Shown here one piece after another: positions 34,717 to 47,121 of a stretch of 64,000 nt of DNA. Each line of letters opens with the position of its first letter. Position 1 is the first letter of the stretch. Position numbers and translations under genes: made by a program. The notes under the pieces were generated by a model. It made no database searches. It was not told the origin of the DNA and saw only the letters and a program-made list of their open reading frames with translations. This DNA comes from Hippasteria phrygiana (taxonomy: Eukaryota; Echinodermata; Asteroidea; Valvatida; Goniasteridae). The stretch is taken from NCBI GenBank assembly GCA_037893225.1, contig JAZGUH010000364.1:310001-374000 (forward strand). The letters are read 5' to 3'.

Positions 34717-35352
34717 GTACTTATTGCTTAAACAAAAATATAGCATACTGGTCAACATTGTAGGATATTATACAGACATTCACTGCACACACACAGTATG
34801 TTAAAACCAGAGTTGTAGTCGAGTCCCTGTACATGTAAGTCCTTTCGCAAGTTCTTTCGCAAGTTCTTTCGCAAGTCCAGTCAGAAGTCCTTTCATAAAG
34901 CCAGTCACAAGTAACTAAATGAACAATGACAAAGAAATGCCTTTGCCAAAGCTCATTTGAATAGCTTGTGATTGGAATTAGGACTGGAGGGCTTGTGATG
35001 TCCAGACTCGAATACATCTCTGGTTAAAACTATCATCGTGAGGACCATTCTAATTCCAGAGAGACAGCCATACGATGAGATAGTTTTGCTAATTTACTGT
35101 ACTATGATTGTTAATTAATATTTGCTTTATAGCAACTCATGCACAGATGTTAATAAATCAAGAACATTTTCTGTTTCTTTTTCACAAATTTGATTTAGTT
35201 TGGTTATGCACAGTCAGAGAATGTCTGCCACTTACAGCAAGTAATCTGTGCACTGTTCCATCCTGTTTCTTTCAAAATGTTGCAGCTGTGATACTTTTGT
35301 GAAGTTAAAATGACAAATTTAGATGTTAAACTTGTCATGTCTTGCATTGTAG
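34717..35352 (+). repeat. Putative intron 3 with 15-bp tandem repeat and SINE-tail fragment
   Basis: 34838-34880 has a 15-bp unit (CAAGTTCTTTCG) repeated three to four times. 34975-35025 carries, in reverse orientation, the ATCACAAGCCCTCCAGT sequence also found in the SINE at 47275-47435. Confidence 0.6.
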
Positions 35353-36129
35353 AGAGGACGAACGGTGCCAGTAGTGATTCCCTGCGATTGTCAGCGAGCT
35401 CTTATACCTGGCAAGTACCGATGTTCGACTACAAGCAGGGGTGAAGTCATCCAACAAATACCTGTTCCCTAATTTAGGTATGTAGAGTATACAAATATTG
35501 ACAAATGTTTACAAGTGATTGAGTATAACAAGCCGTACGTGGAGATTCCCAGAACATTCTATTTTCCTGAGGCGCAGCCGAGGGAAAAAATAGAATGCTC
35601 ATGGAATCAAGGGAGGCTAGTTTTACTGTCAAAAGTGAAACAGTCAGTATTTGTTTTTTTTTCCCTCATCCATAGATATGAAAATAAAGCTTTACAGTCA
35701 CTTCGCCCATTTTCCACTTCACCCACGCACCACTTCGCCCATTTGCCATTTACAATCTACATTTACAATGTACTTGCACGTTTGTAGCCAGTCGAAAAAT
35801 GGCGGATGCCGTGAAATTTGGCCTCTACTAAAATGGTCCTTTTCCCCATTATCCAAACATGCAGCAGTCATTCACAAAGCAAATGGTCGACTAGAAACAG
35901 AACTTTAAGGCCTACAGATAAACAAATAACATCCTGAAGAGCATTTTCAAGCTTATCGAATTCCATGATTGTAACGGGGACCTGTATTTGATGGTAAATT
36001 AGTTTGAAATTTTTAAAATGCGTTTTGTGAGTTTCCATTTTTAGCTCGCAAATTCCTTCTCTCTACATGCACTACATGCACATACAGCTCCTTTTTATAT
36101 CAGCCTTGCGAAGCAGGCTGGTATATTGT

Positions 36130-37314
36130 GATCGTCGCATTTCTTTCTTTCTTTCTTTCTTTCTTCCTTCGGGCAAACGCTCACAAAAAATGCTATATTT
36201 GCCAAAATCATTGGCCGATTTTAGCCAAATTTGGACAGGATCTTCCATGACTTGAGTCCTATCTTAACTGACCAGCATGTGGGGTCAGAGGTCACCTATT
36301 GGTCACTAGTGGTCATTTTCTTCAAAAATACAAAATGCTTCTTCTCCCACAGTCTTGGTCCAATTAATGTCAGACTTGGTCAGTTACATCTTTGGACCAA
36401 GCTACATATCAGTTGTTCACAGAATTTGGCCAATGGTCACCTAATGGTCAGTGGGAGTCATTTTCTTCAAAAATTCAAAATGCTTCTTCTCCCACAGTCT
36501 TGGTCCAATTAATGTCGGACTTGGTCAGTGACATCTCTGGACCAAGCCTCATATTGGTTGTTCACAGAATTTGGCCAATGGTCACCTAATGGTCAGTCTG
36601 GGTCATTTTCTTCAAAATTACGAAATGCTTCTTCTCCTACAGTCTTGATGTCAAAATTAGTTATTTACATCTCTGGACCAAGCCTCATATATGGTGTACA
36701 CATATTTCGGACAATGGTCAGTCGGAGGTCATTTTCTTCAAAATTATGAAATGCTTCTTCACGCACAGTCTTGATGTCAAAGTTGGTTATTTACGTCTCT
36801 GGACCAAGCCTCATATGGGTTTTCACAGAATTTGGCCAATGGTCACCTAATGGTCGGCAGGGGTAATTTTCTTCAAAATTACGAAATGCTTCTTCTCCCA
36901 CAGTCTTGATATCAAAGTTGGTTATTTACATCTCTGGACCAAGCCTCATGTGTACACATATTTCGGCTAATGGTCAGCAGTGGGTCATTTTCTTCAAAAT
37001 TACAAAATGCTTTTTCTCCCACAGTCTTGATGTCAAAATTGGTTATTTTACATCTCTAGGCCAATCCTCAGATATGGTTTACACATATTTCGGCCAATGG
37101 TCAGCAGGGGGTCATTTTCTTCAAAATTACAAAATGCTTCTTCTTCTACAGTCTTGATGTCAAAGTTGGTTATTTACATCTCTGGACCAAGCCTCATAAT
37201 GGTGTACACATATTTCGGCCAATGGTCACCTAATGGTCAGCAGGGGGTCATTTTCTTCAAAATTACAAAATGCTTCTTCTCCTACAGTCTTGATGTCGAA
37301 GCTGGTTATTTACA
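36130..37314. repeat. Tandem array of about 125-147-bp units
   Basis: Begins after a (TTTC)n tract at 36143-36166. Units share ACAGTCTTG...TTTACATCTCTGGACC, GGCCAATGGTCA and GTCATTTTCTTCAAAATTAC. Eight or nine copies are present. The array resumes at 39800-39960 after an insertion. Open frames across it are incidental. Confidence 0.85.
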
Positions 37315-39795
37315 TGTCACAGGTTGTCCCAACGTTTAATGGGTTCCTGCTAGGTTCGTAGTTTTGTTAAAGGAACTTTGCTCAGAAATAAATCCACACG
37401 GACAGCAAGTTATTACGTTGATCCTCTTTCTCGGGATAAAATGTTGTAATTCAATATTCATCACCCCAAGGTCATCACAAAAAATATACAGTGCATACAA
37501 CAATAGAATTGAGGATAAGAAATAAATCAAATGGTGCAGTTCAGTTCAGAAGCCAAATCAGTGAGTAATCCCAATTGAATGAATGTCTTGAATCACTAAA
37601 CAATAATTAAAATTTGACTACATCCATGAGCAATAAACTCAATCCGAAAAATGTAAAATAAAGAAGTACCTTGAATCGAATAGGCACAGGAATTACTAAA
37701 TAAACAAGGGTTCATCCAGTTAGGATTAGCACTGATATGGTACACGATAATTCAATTAGAAACAAAATGGCAAATACATCATATTATAAATACAGGTTAT
37801 GGATCTTAGCTGGGTTTTCTGGCGCTTGCATCAGAACTTGGGTGTGGCTTGATGGACTTGACTGAGGCTTGACACGGGGGTGGCTCCGAGTCCGAAGATC
37901 AGGGTTCAGGCACACAAACCGAGTTCCGATGATATCACGAACAGGGGAATGGGACAGGTGTGTGGGGAGGCGAACCGGGTCGGCTCCCCAAAGCATGACC
38001 TATATGGAAAGTACTCTCTGTATCAGCAGAGCACAATGGTGAGGGTGAGAATGGCTATCATTAGAAACGACTTTAGGGAAAGTACAACGTTCCCAATAGT
38101 GTAAACGGGCACTCAATCTGAACAGCCTTCTCACCAGAGGTCTTAATCGCTTCCTGAATTATCGAGGATCAACATATTTGTATACAGAACTAAAAATCTA
38201 AAAGCAATATCTCTAACTAAAATATGAAACGCTTAAAAGAATGCTTACAAAAAAAGGAAAGAGGTCAAACTGCATATCTTTTTGGGATGTTCGCCCAGAA
38301 CACATTTCCAGTGGAATGATACTTTCAGCTAACTATACATTGATCGAAAGTTCACCCAGAACATGATAACCACGGTCAGTACTCCGCACAGTGGTAAATA
38401 CCATAAAATGCTAATCAAAACATCAGGGAATAATTGACTTGGCCAAAACCCAATTGTGTTGGCCTATAGCGCATTGCGGTAACCTTACTCAAGGTCATCC
38501 TGGGGCAAGTTCCATGTGGTTTGTACACACTCGCTGTACACAATTAATAGTCAGCAGGATGTCACGGGACATAACAGAAAAGGAAGGTAATGTGTAGGCC
38601 TATACACACACAATTTGGAAGACAATCAAAATATTGGAAATCTCGTGAACAAGACCAGTTAATTTACGGAAAAACGTGCATGTATGAATTATTGGTCATG
38701 TCATACGAATGATCGAAGTTTTAGGCCACGAGGTATCATATAAAAAGTATGCAACAAGAATATTCAAAGTAATCGGAAATCAACCAAGAGGAAAATATAA
38801 TTGTACACGGACTGAGAGTATAGTGACCGATTTAAGTGAATACTGCAGTCATAACAGAATGGTAATCGGCAATCACAAATGGATCTTCCAATACTATCGG
38901 GAAATCAATGATATACAAAACCGAACATGATAATTTCGGTCAATAAATAACAGCAAAAGTGACATCGATCAAGAGTCGACCAAATATCAGCAATATAATA
39001 CAAGTAAATACAGGGTACAAGGCAAAAAAAGGTTAATAGCTGAAGGCAAACGAATGCTGACTCAATATACTCATATTGGGGTTGTTCCACCCATCTTGAG
39101 ATTGTCTCAAACCGAGTCAACATAATTCAAAATACAAAGTGTCCTGCACATAAGTCAAATGGTAATAGGAAATACAAACTTCTTTTATACAATGAAAATA
39201 GGCTTACCTGTATCAGCAGAGCACAATGGTGAGAATGGCTATCATTAGAAACGACTTTAGGGAAAGTACAACGTTCCCAATAGTGTAAACGGGCACTCAA
39301 TCTGAACAGCCTTCTCACCAGAGGTCTTAATCGCTTTCTGAGGAGAATCCGGCGATCGGGGGGGAACATTATTCCTCGACCACGCGCTCTGCCCATTTCG
39401 GTGGAACAATCTCATTGGTCAAAATTATGAAACCAGGCAGATATTCCACCTTGGGATGGAGAGTGGCCAATCAGAAAGTTACTGACTACACGTGTTAGAC
39501 ATGGTCATAAAATGGCAGACAGCCATAACAGTTTTAGCCAGTGGCATAAAATGTAGCCATGTTGGCTGGGTTCTCTGGCCACATCCCCATCTGGTCAATT
39601 ACTTATCTGTGTTGAGACAAAGGGGTCGTCTTAGCCACATATGGACTTGGTCAACTTAGGGGTAAAATCTGCTACTGGGTGCTAATTAAATTTACTGGAA
39701 CATAGAGGTGGACCATGCTTCGAAATCGTGGGAACTTTTCCTCTCGGACCAAGTGTTAAAATGGCAGTAAGGGGGAATTTTAACAGGGGCTGACA
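37315..39795. mobile_element. 2.48-kb insertion with TGTCA...TGACA ends and TACA duplication
   Basis: The tandem array is interrupted exactly here. The inserted segment starts TGTCACAGG, ends GGGGCTGACA, and is flanked by TACA on both sides (37311-37314 and 39796-39799). It holds a direct repeat of about 140 bp (38018-38158 and 39208-39342). The right copy, on the minus strand, begins with an open segment starting MGRARGRG and ends at a CAG then GTAAGC splice-donor sequence. No transposase or RT was found. Its class is unknown; the TG...CA ends would suit a non-autonomous LTR-type element. Confidence 0.5.
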
Positions 39796-39960
39796 TACAT
39801 CTCTAGGCCAAGCCTCATATAGGGTGTACAAAGAATTTGGCCAATGGTCAGTAGGGGTCATTTTCTTCAAAATTACGAAATGCTGCTTCTCCCACAGTCT
39901 TGATGTCAAAGTTGGTTATTTACATCTCTGGACCAAGCCTCATAACTTGATGCTTTGGCA
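39796..39960. repeat. Continuation of the 36130-37314 tandem array
   Basis: Same unit sequence (GGCCAATGGTCAGTAGGGGTC, TCTTGATGTCAAAGTTGG) as the array left of the insertion. Confidence 0.8.
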
Positions 39961-41439
39961 ATTCCGGGGGTCAACTTGTGGTCAGTGCGAGTCAGTTCAG
40001 AAAAACCTTTCAAAGGGCTATATAGGCTGATATCCGTGCTTTCTGAAGCACAAATTAGCTCTAGTTTATAGCTCCATTTGTGTACGTATAAGCGTGGGCG
40101 AAGTGGCGCGTGGGAGAAGTAATTGTGGGCGAAGTGGAAAATCGGCGAAGTGACCGACACCCAAAATATATTAGGCCTAAACCTGCATTTAGATTTTGGG
40201 ATTACAAAAGTTCTGTGGGGAATTATTCCTCTAGTAAAAATGCTTGCACTAAAAAAATCGGAATCTGTGCAATGTGTTCAATGGATCTGTTCACTGCGAG
40301 CGTGCATGGACTTTACACATGGTCTGTGTTTGCTGTGGAACATGGGCGGAGATCATGGGGGGGATATATATCCCCCACTTTTTGACCTGGGGGATGACCA
40401 ATGTAATCATCCCCCCACTTTTTAATGGTAGGCGTACTAACTTGCGCAGAGTCCGTAACTTGCCAATACATGTATTTTTGTTTCGCTATACACGTGATGA
40501 CTTTTCATTGTTCCCTTAAATATAACCCATCCCCATAGACTAAGCACTAGTTTGCCTGTCCTCACTTTTCCGGGACAAAGAAATAAATGTGAGGACAGTA
40601 TTGTTCCCTTTGTTATACCCTTTTTTCTGTCCTCGCGTGTAATGCGATACTATGACAGCACCACGCAGCCCAGCAAGTGCGAGTGTCGTTCGTTTTCTTT
40701 CCCTGCATTGAGTTTAAACGCACTGTGAGCAAGAGCTCGGTATGTACAGGCGCGGATCCAGGGGGGGGGGGGGGGGGGGGTGGCCGCGGGGGCACGTGCC
40801 CCCCGGTAAATGAAGTAAAAAAAAAAAAGATAAAAAAAGAAGAGGGGAAAAAAGAGGGGGAGGTGAGAGAAAAGGAGGGGAGGAGGAGGGCAACCTCCTT
40901 AAAAAAAAATACCGCCGCCGATATTAAACATCTGCTGTGTCTACTTGTTAGCATAAAACTACTGAAATGCAATAAGAAAAAAAAAGGTTATCAATCATGC
41001 CATGGAACTGAATCCCTCTTTTAAGAGAAAACCGGAGTATTTCCCGGATCCCTGGGATTTCAACTCTGTCCATCGATCCCCATTCAATCCTCCTTGCCGG
41101 GTTCGATCCCATTTTAATCCCTTTGCCTGATCTAGTGTAAATGCTGTGCATCTCAACATATAATCCCCTTGGGGAGTTTATTACAGGTTAAATGGCCCCA
41201 ATCAGCAGGAAACAATGGATCACTTGACTGAATGACCTACTAAATGTGCCTAAATCCTCTGCCGATGGTTTTAACACAGGGCAAGGAACAGTCTGAAATC
41301 AAGCCATTTTCTTGAAAACTTTAACTGAACTGTATTAAAACCAAGAAAAATTCCGGATAAACTGAAAATGAAGGGGAAAAACTGCAAATTAGACGCCAAA
41401 AATGGGGGGGGGGGGAGAAACTTAGATTTTTGTAGTGAT

Positions 41440-42235
41440 GCATGACATGGATAACAAATTGCCAAAAAATAATGGCTAACATAATGATATATATATTCTC
41501 CATATACAATGTAATCTTAACAACTTAAAAAAAAAAAAAAAAAAAAAAAGTCAGGTTAAAGTGGTCAGGAATCGCCTCAGATTGCACCACGGAGCATCCA
41601 GAATCCAACATTTTCGGGGGCCCTTAAGCAGGCCCCGAACCCCACGCCGTAAGGACTTCGCGCTCGCATTTATCCGTTTTGGGTGTACCTCCGTCTAGAT
41701 TTTCGTAGTCAAGACATGGCTAAAATAATCACTACAAAATAATGGCAAAAATCATGATATACACGTATATTCTCCATAAAATCGTCACAACTTTTGTTAA
41801 AAAAATCGGGTGAAAGTAGTCAGGAATCGCCTCAGATTGCACCACGGAGCATCCAGAATCCAACATTTCCGGGGCCCTTAGGCGGGCCCCAGACCCAACG
41901 CCGTAAGGGCTTCGCGCTTGCATTTATCCGTTTTGGTTTGCCCCCGTCTAGATTTTCGTAGTCATGACATGGCTAAAATAATCACTACAAAATAATTGCA
42001 AAAATCATGATATACATGTATATATTCTCCATAAAATCGTCAAAACTTTTGTTAAAAAAAAAAGTCGGGTGAAAGTGGTCAGGAATCGCCTCAGATTGCA
42101 CCACAGAGCATCCAGAATCCAACAGTTTACGGGCACCTTAACCGGGCCCCGGACCCCACGCCGTAAGGGCTTCGCGCTTCGCGCTCGCAATTGTCCGTTT
42201 TGGGTGTGCCCCCCGTCTACAAAATTCCTCGATTC
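41440..42235. repeat. Tandem repeat of about 255 bp, three units
   Basis: GTCAGGAATCGCCTCAGATTG occurs at about 41568, 41819 and 42079. Each unit includes a GC-rich part (GGGCCC...CACGCCGTAAGG) and a poly-A part. A related fragment lies at 43060-43125. Confidence 0.85.
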
Positions 42236-44013
42236 GCGCCTAATGTCGGTAGGTAGATTGGTTGGTGGGGAGACAGTTTATGCCTCACGACAAGCACAGT
42301 GAGGTGGGGAATAGTCGGTCTTTGCCACATTAGAACGCGGAAGTTCAGATCCCAACAAAGATGATGGCCTTTTATTTTATTGTTTTCACTCAACTAACAC
42401 ACCCAACAAAGGCAATAGAAAGTTGCAACGGCAAACGGATTTTGTTATGCGCCAACAGACGGTATGAACGCACGTGCGGCGCATGTAATACAATGTAATT
42501 AAAATACCGATAGCAGACTTCAACTGACATTCACTGGGAATCGGCGCGCACTCGACTCACACACTAACGTTTGTGCGTCCTGCAAACAAGTTTTGGGAAC
42601 TTTTGTTAGAGCCTGAGTTTTGCATCTCCGGCATTCCGGTTATAATGTCGTCAAGTATACATCATTGTCCACCATATGTTTTCATAGTTTTTGTCAAGTG
42701 TAGACCAAATCACATTCTAATCATGCCTTACCGAAATGCATCTAGGCATTATTTTGCAATAATTATTTTGTAAATAATTTATTCTTAATATAATGAATGC
42801 ATAGGCATTATTTGTGTTGCTAGGTGACCAGAGCTCCATTGTGCAGAGAGACGCTTACGCTTCCAAATACATTGAATGAGAAATTTGAGTTTTGAAGATC
42901 TTTTGTATTTTGTAATGCTTGAAGGTGTTAATTATTGTCATTTATTGCAATTCAAGCTGAAGAAAAGGTACAATTTTTTGACACAATTTTGCACCTAACA
43001 TTGTGTAAACCTTAGGGGCTCCAGTGGGCTTTACCTCAACCCCTAAGCAAGGGTTTTGCGCATGCAACCCACCAGGGACCCTTAAGCGGTCCCTTGGACC
43101 CCGTGCCGTGTCGCGCTCCACACAAGGATGGCCTTTCAAAAATCATCCCCCCACATGTAACAAGAAATCTCCGCGCATGCTGTGGAACCTTGGAATGGAA
43201 ATTTGTCATGATATCAGTGATATCAACTAACTATCCTTAGAAATGTTTTTCAGGTGCTCTTTTCAAGGGAAAATACTAATGTGTAAATTTTCAAACGTAT
43301 TCCTTTACTATGAAAAGGTTGTATGTGCTGCAAAACAAGTCAATGATGTAACAAATCAATTTCTTTATTGCAGGTGATTCAGTTCGAGCCTATGATTCTG
43401 TCCAGCAGATTTGTCAAGAGTGTTGCCTCTCAATACCAGAGAGAATTACTAGTACAAAGATGAGGAAGTACATGGCGACACTTTCCCAGGCAATGGATCT
43501 CACAGCAAATCAGATGGATTGGGTGTGCAAGCATCTAGGCCACACTAAACAAGTTCATGTGGATCATTATCGGCAGATGAGCCCTTTCATTGAAAGGGTT
43601 GAAATAGGAAAGCTGCTGCTGATGCAGGACTTGAATGTACATTCAAACTACATAGGAAACAACTCCAGGATGTCGATTTCACTGACATTTTGTCACAGGA
43701 GAAGGCTGTCAAAATACAGGTTAAAGAAGATGCGTATGTTTCAGATGCCAGTCTTGATGATGAGGTTGTGAAACCCAAGAAAAAGAGAAAGACTATGATT
43801 AAACGACAGCTGTGGACAGTGAAAGAAGAAGATGAGCTCAAGACTTACTTTGAGTCCAACTTTGCCACAAAAATTACTCCAGGCAAAACAGAATGTGAGA
43901 GAGCAATCAAATTGAGCCGCACAAATAACGGAGAATTGCAGCATCGACACTGGCACAAAATTGTGAAAACAAATTCCACCACACTGAAAAGGTTGAAAGC
44001 AAAAGGAAATTGA

Positions 44014-45389
44014 GCTTGCAGGGTGGTAGGGTTGAGCCAAAAGAAAAATCAGACATGATTTAAATTAATGCAGTTGTTATTAAAATTGTTGCATCTGTTT
44101 GTGATTTCAATCAGCCAACCTGGCAATTAATGCAGTTATTGAAATTGTTGTATCTGTTTGTGATTTAAATCAGACAAGATTTAAATCAACCAACCTGGCC
44201 ATTAATGCAGTTATTATTGAAATGGTTGCATCTGTTGTGATTTAAATCCGACAACCCTGTCAATCACTGCAGTTATTCTTATTGTTGAATTTTTGCAGCT
44301 GTAAAATTTGTTTCCGCTGCCCTAATAAGCCTTTTCGGTATCTCAAAGGTCAAAGGTTATTCAGAAAAAACTGCTGACGCACATTCTAATTTAATTTTAA
44401 CACGTGTGCATTGTGCGACCAGCTTTTGTGTTCACACGCGCACATTAGGTCACGCGGGTCATTCGGACAAAATGTCATTGTGCACATGTGCAGTTGAAAT
44501 ACCGAACTGGCTTATTGTATTAAAGGTTTACCTTCCAGCAAATTTGAATACTCCGTGCTGGTTGGTCAATCCTTGGCAACAGCAGTTGAATATTATACAA
44601 ATAATGAATGTTTATGAGTGCAATGGTAGTAAGTTCATGAGGTGACAGGTTGAATGTTTCATTCCACAAGGCGAAGCAGAGTGGAATACCGAATTGACGC
44701 TAATAACACCGATCTGCACACTTCATATATTTCATCGTCTGCTAGAAACGTTGATTCGCGAAAATCATCTATTTTGTGTGAATGACAGCTGTGGTGTAGC
44801 GCCACCAATAGTGTGTGATCGACGATGAATTTATTCAGGCATTGTATAAAATCCCATGTACCATGGTCCACATTCAACTCCGCGTTGCGTTTGTTATTAC
44901 CAGCATACGTGTGAACACTCAATATGCTCACTTTATTCCGACACAAAAACTTTTATTTTTAAGCGATGGTCATCTTTTCCATGTGTCCCTTTTAGTCCTA
45001 AATATGAAAATTTACAACTTCGCAATAGAATGTAAAATTCCAATAAATACATTTTTACAATAAGACAAATAGCATTGTAAAGAGAATAAACTCCTCTTTA
45101 AGAACCTACCAATAACTCTGTTCCGTCAGATTTTGCAAAGAACACGTCACATATGATGGTATAAAACAGGCATTGAAATCTTTGTTAAAGGTGGAATCAT
45201 TTAAATGTAGTGTACACGATTGGTAATCCTCCAATTTTTTTATCGAGTTATTACGAAATACCTTACTAGACTAAGGCAATACATGTAGTAGTCGCAATCA
45301 TCCTGTGAAATGATGACACCAGGTGTGCTGTCATAAAGTGGAAATTTATATCGTTTTTCTAGCTGGAAATCATTGGGAAAACTGCCCTG
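44014..45389. repeat. Non-coding with short tandem and foldback pieces
   Basis: 44060-44290 holds a diverged tandem repeat (ATTAATGCAGTTATTATTGAAAT-like, about 70-80 bp). 44590-44690 is a half copy of the hairpin repeat at 12574-12711. No gene. Confidence 0.5.
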
Positions 45390-45459
45390 TAGCCTTTAGT
45401 CAAGGCGCGTGTGGCTACCCAGACGAGTGGCGCGTCACGCGCGCCTTGACTAAAGGCTA
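45390..45459. repeat. Perfect 20-bp inverted repeat with 30-bp loop
   Basis: TAGCCTTTAGTCAAGGCGCG at 45390-45409 is the exact complement of 45440-45459. The loop is GC-rich. No associated ORF. Confidence 0.8.
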
Positions 45460-45727
45460 TCATCCGCCCGGCGGTTGAAAATTAGCGCCGTTTTTCGCCA
45501 TCCAACAACGCAAAACTTTGAACAGGTCAGTGGAACGATATTTCCTCTAAAAGAGACTAACCCGCAACTCTGCCCATTTCAAAAAATTGCTACAATGACT
45601 AATCATGTACACTACATTTAAGTAATCTTCAGTGCTATTGTAAGGACTGGGGGCGGGCAGTTGGGGTGTGGGTGTTTGAATAAGGTGGTACACCGACACC
45701 TGGGTTCGAGTCACTCCATTTATTATC

Positions 45728-46605
45728 TGTAAGAAGCGAGCGTTGTGCAGGCCAGCGGCAAGGGAGACGGCACAATGGGGAATCAATTAAACAAGGAAAA
45801 ACAAGGACAAAAAGGGGGAGCAAAATAAAATAAAATTAAGTAAAGTATACAACATTATTTCTACGGCAGACCCTATTCTGCATAAATTATAAATATCTGA
45901 GAATATTCCATTTACAAGTCAGTCGTCGAGGTGTGACAGCACGCAACCCAACTTAACTGTTAATCTCTTTAAGAAATAAGATTTCATTGAAAAAACCCAG
46001 AATTTCCTAATTGACAGTGATGACGGGGAATTGATTCAGTCTGTCATTTATACAGTCATAAATTAAGCTTATACATTAAAAGTAAGGACTTTGCATCAAT
46101 TACCTACTGTAGCAAGGGATTTCTCTCTAAACACAATAATTATTTCAGAGATGAAATCCAATCTATTTGAAATTCTGAGATTTGTGTTCCTATTCCGTGA
46201 ATTATTCTGATTTAATTTCTACAAACCAGTGAGGGTAAATACAAGACATGTCCTTTGATTTCATACACAAAACAAATCATTTAATAATACTCCGAAAATT
46301 ACTGACCAGTAATTGCTTAGAAAACCGACGTTTTATGGTGACATGCCAAATATAATGTCTCAAAGTGAACGCAAGAGGGCCTCAATCAAATTTTACAATC
46401 GACAAAAGTTGGAAGAAAATCACGCTTTACACTAAATTAAATGAACTGCTCTATTTCCCTACATCATTATATTGTTCCAGAGCCCACTAAATATTGATAT
46501 GTTAATGATTTATAAATGATAATTCAATAAAAAAGGATAATTTTTACCTGTAAGAAGCGAGCGGTGTGCAGGCCAGCGGCAAGGGAGACAGCACGATGGG
46601 GAATG
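45728..46605. repeat. Direct repeat pair of about 58 bp (45728-45785 and 46548-46605)
   Basis: Both copies contain TGTAAGAAGCGAGCG and GTGCAGGCCAGCGGCAAGGG. On the minus strand the right copy ends CTTACAG followed by GTAAAA, a plausible splice donor, while the left copy runs on into different sequence. The DNA between is AT-rich and non-coding. Confidence 0.6.
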
Positions 46606-46929
46606 GCGTGTCACCGCTTGGTGGCGCTGTCACTCAGACCGCGCTTCACACATTACCAAATCAATTATTAAAGCTGTTACCTGTGTGTGCGTGGAATCCC
46701 TACACTATAATTTCACAACTGAATTTCCAAATGTCAGTTACATTAAGTCACCAGTAATATAATGTTAATAACTAAAATGTTGATGCAGTTAGTTATTCCA
46801 ATAAATAGACCCTTATGCACAAATGTCAATAACTTGACTTTCTCAAACATTTCCATAGAATATCATCAAACAAACCACAAGGGAAACTTACTAGGTAATT
46901 GTAATAAATTTTCAGTGTGAACAAAGAAA
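46606..46929. other. Non-coding stretch, no feature seen
   Basis: AT-rich with no convincing ORF, tRNA or repeat termini. Confidence 0.5.
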
Positions 46930-46970
46930 ACTGGCAGGAGCGGGATTCGAACCTGCGACCACCGGATTAC
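46930..46970 (-). repeat. tRNA 3'-half-like sequence
   Basis: On the minus strand GGTTCGAATCCCGCTCCTGCC reproduces a tRNA T-loop (B box) and the 3' side of an acceptor stem. No matching 5' half or A box is present upstream, so this is a tRNA-derived fragment and not a gene. Confidence 0.65.
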
Positions 46971-47121
46971 CGTTACCTTCCAGAAAATTTTAGAATATTT
47001 GGATGTGCATTCATTTTATGTACATTTATGTGCATATAGTATGCATTCATATATGGTTGATGACTTCAAACACTTTATCTGTTAGATACGATTTGAAGCT
47101 TTGCATGGTGGGTGCGATATG

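Larger units (their letters stand above)
35478..43373 (+). other. Putative 7.9-kb intron 4, built of repeats
   Basis: Starts GTATGT and ends with TTTCTTTATTGCAG. It contains a tandem array, a 2.5-kb insertion, G-run and ATATATCCCCC-type repeats (40340-40430, 40745-40805) and a 255-bp tandem repeat. No gene was seen inside it. Confidence 0.6.
29785..44013 (+). pseudogene. Multi-exon tyrosine-recombinase-like gene, decayed
   Basis: Exons inferred from splice sites and from alignment to the intronless copy at 1-1506 are 29785-29857, 31246-33515, 34596-34716, 35353-35477 and 43374-44013. In order they encode a short basic exon, a 29-residue tandem repeat, an acidic Ser-rich segment, two Cys/His zinc-finger-like segments (CFYC...H; CPKC...H), the MTPDK block, a helical core-binding-like region, the first-Arg box (YNKRRSGKLEAI), a RGRTVPVVIP strand, the YLFPN block, then the C-terminal catalytic part (TKMRKYMATL, HLGHT, HVDHYR). 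The end resembles a SANT/Myb-like domain (WTVKEEDEL...RHWHKI). Exons contain several stops and frameshifts (near 31870, 32165, 32500, 32690, 33240, 34615, 35410, 43610) and a MITE. HLGHT-x-Y plus the Arg boxes point to a tyrosine recombinase, probably of Crypton-like type. The gene is a pseudogene, but its full domain order is readable. Confidence 0.72.

Noticed and set aside
34838..34880. Repetitive Cys-Glu-Arg-Thr coding stretch on the minus strand
   Set aside because: Product of the 15-bp tandem repeat in a putative intron.
36231..37339. Several overlapping plus-strand frames
   Set aside because: Shadows of the tandem array of about 125-147-bp units.
46930..46970. Possible tRNA gene
   Set aside because: Only the T-arm and acceptor 3' side are present; no D-arm, anticodon arm or A box.
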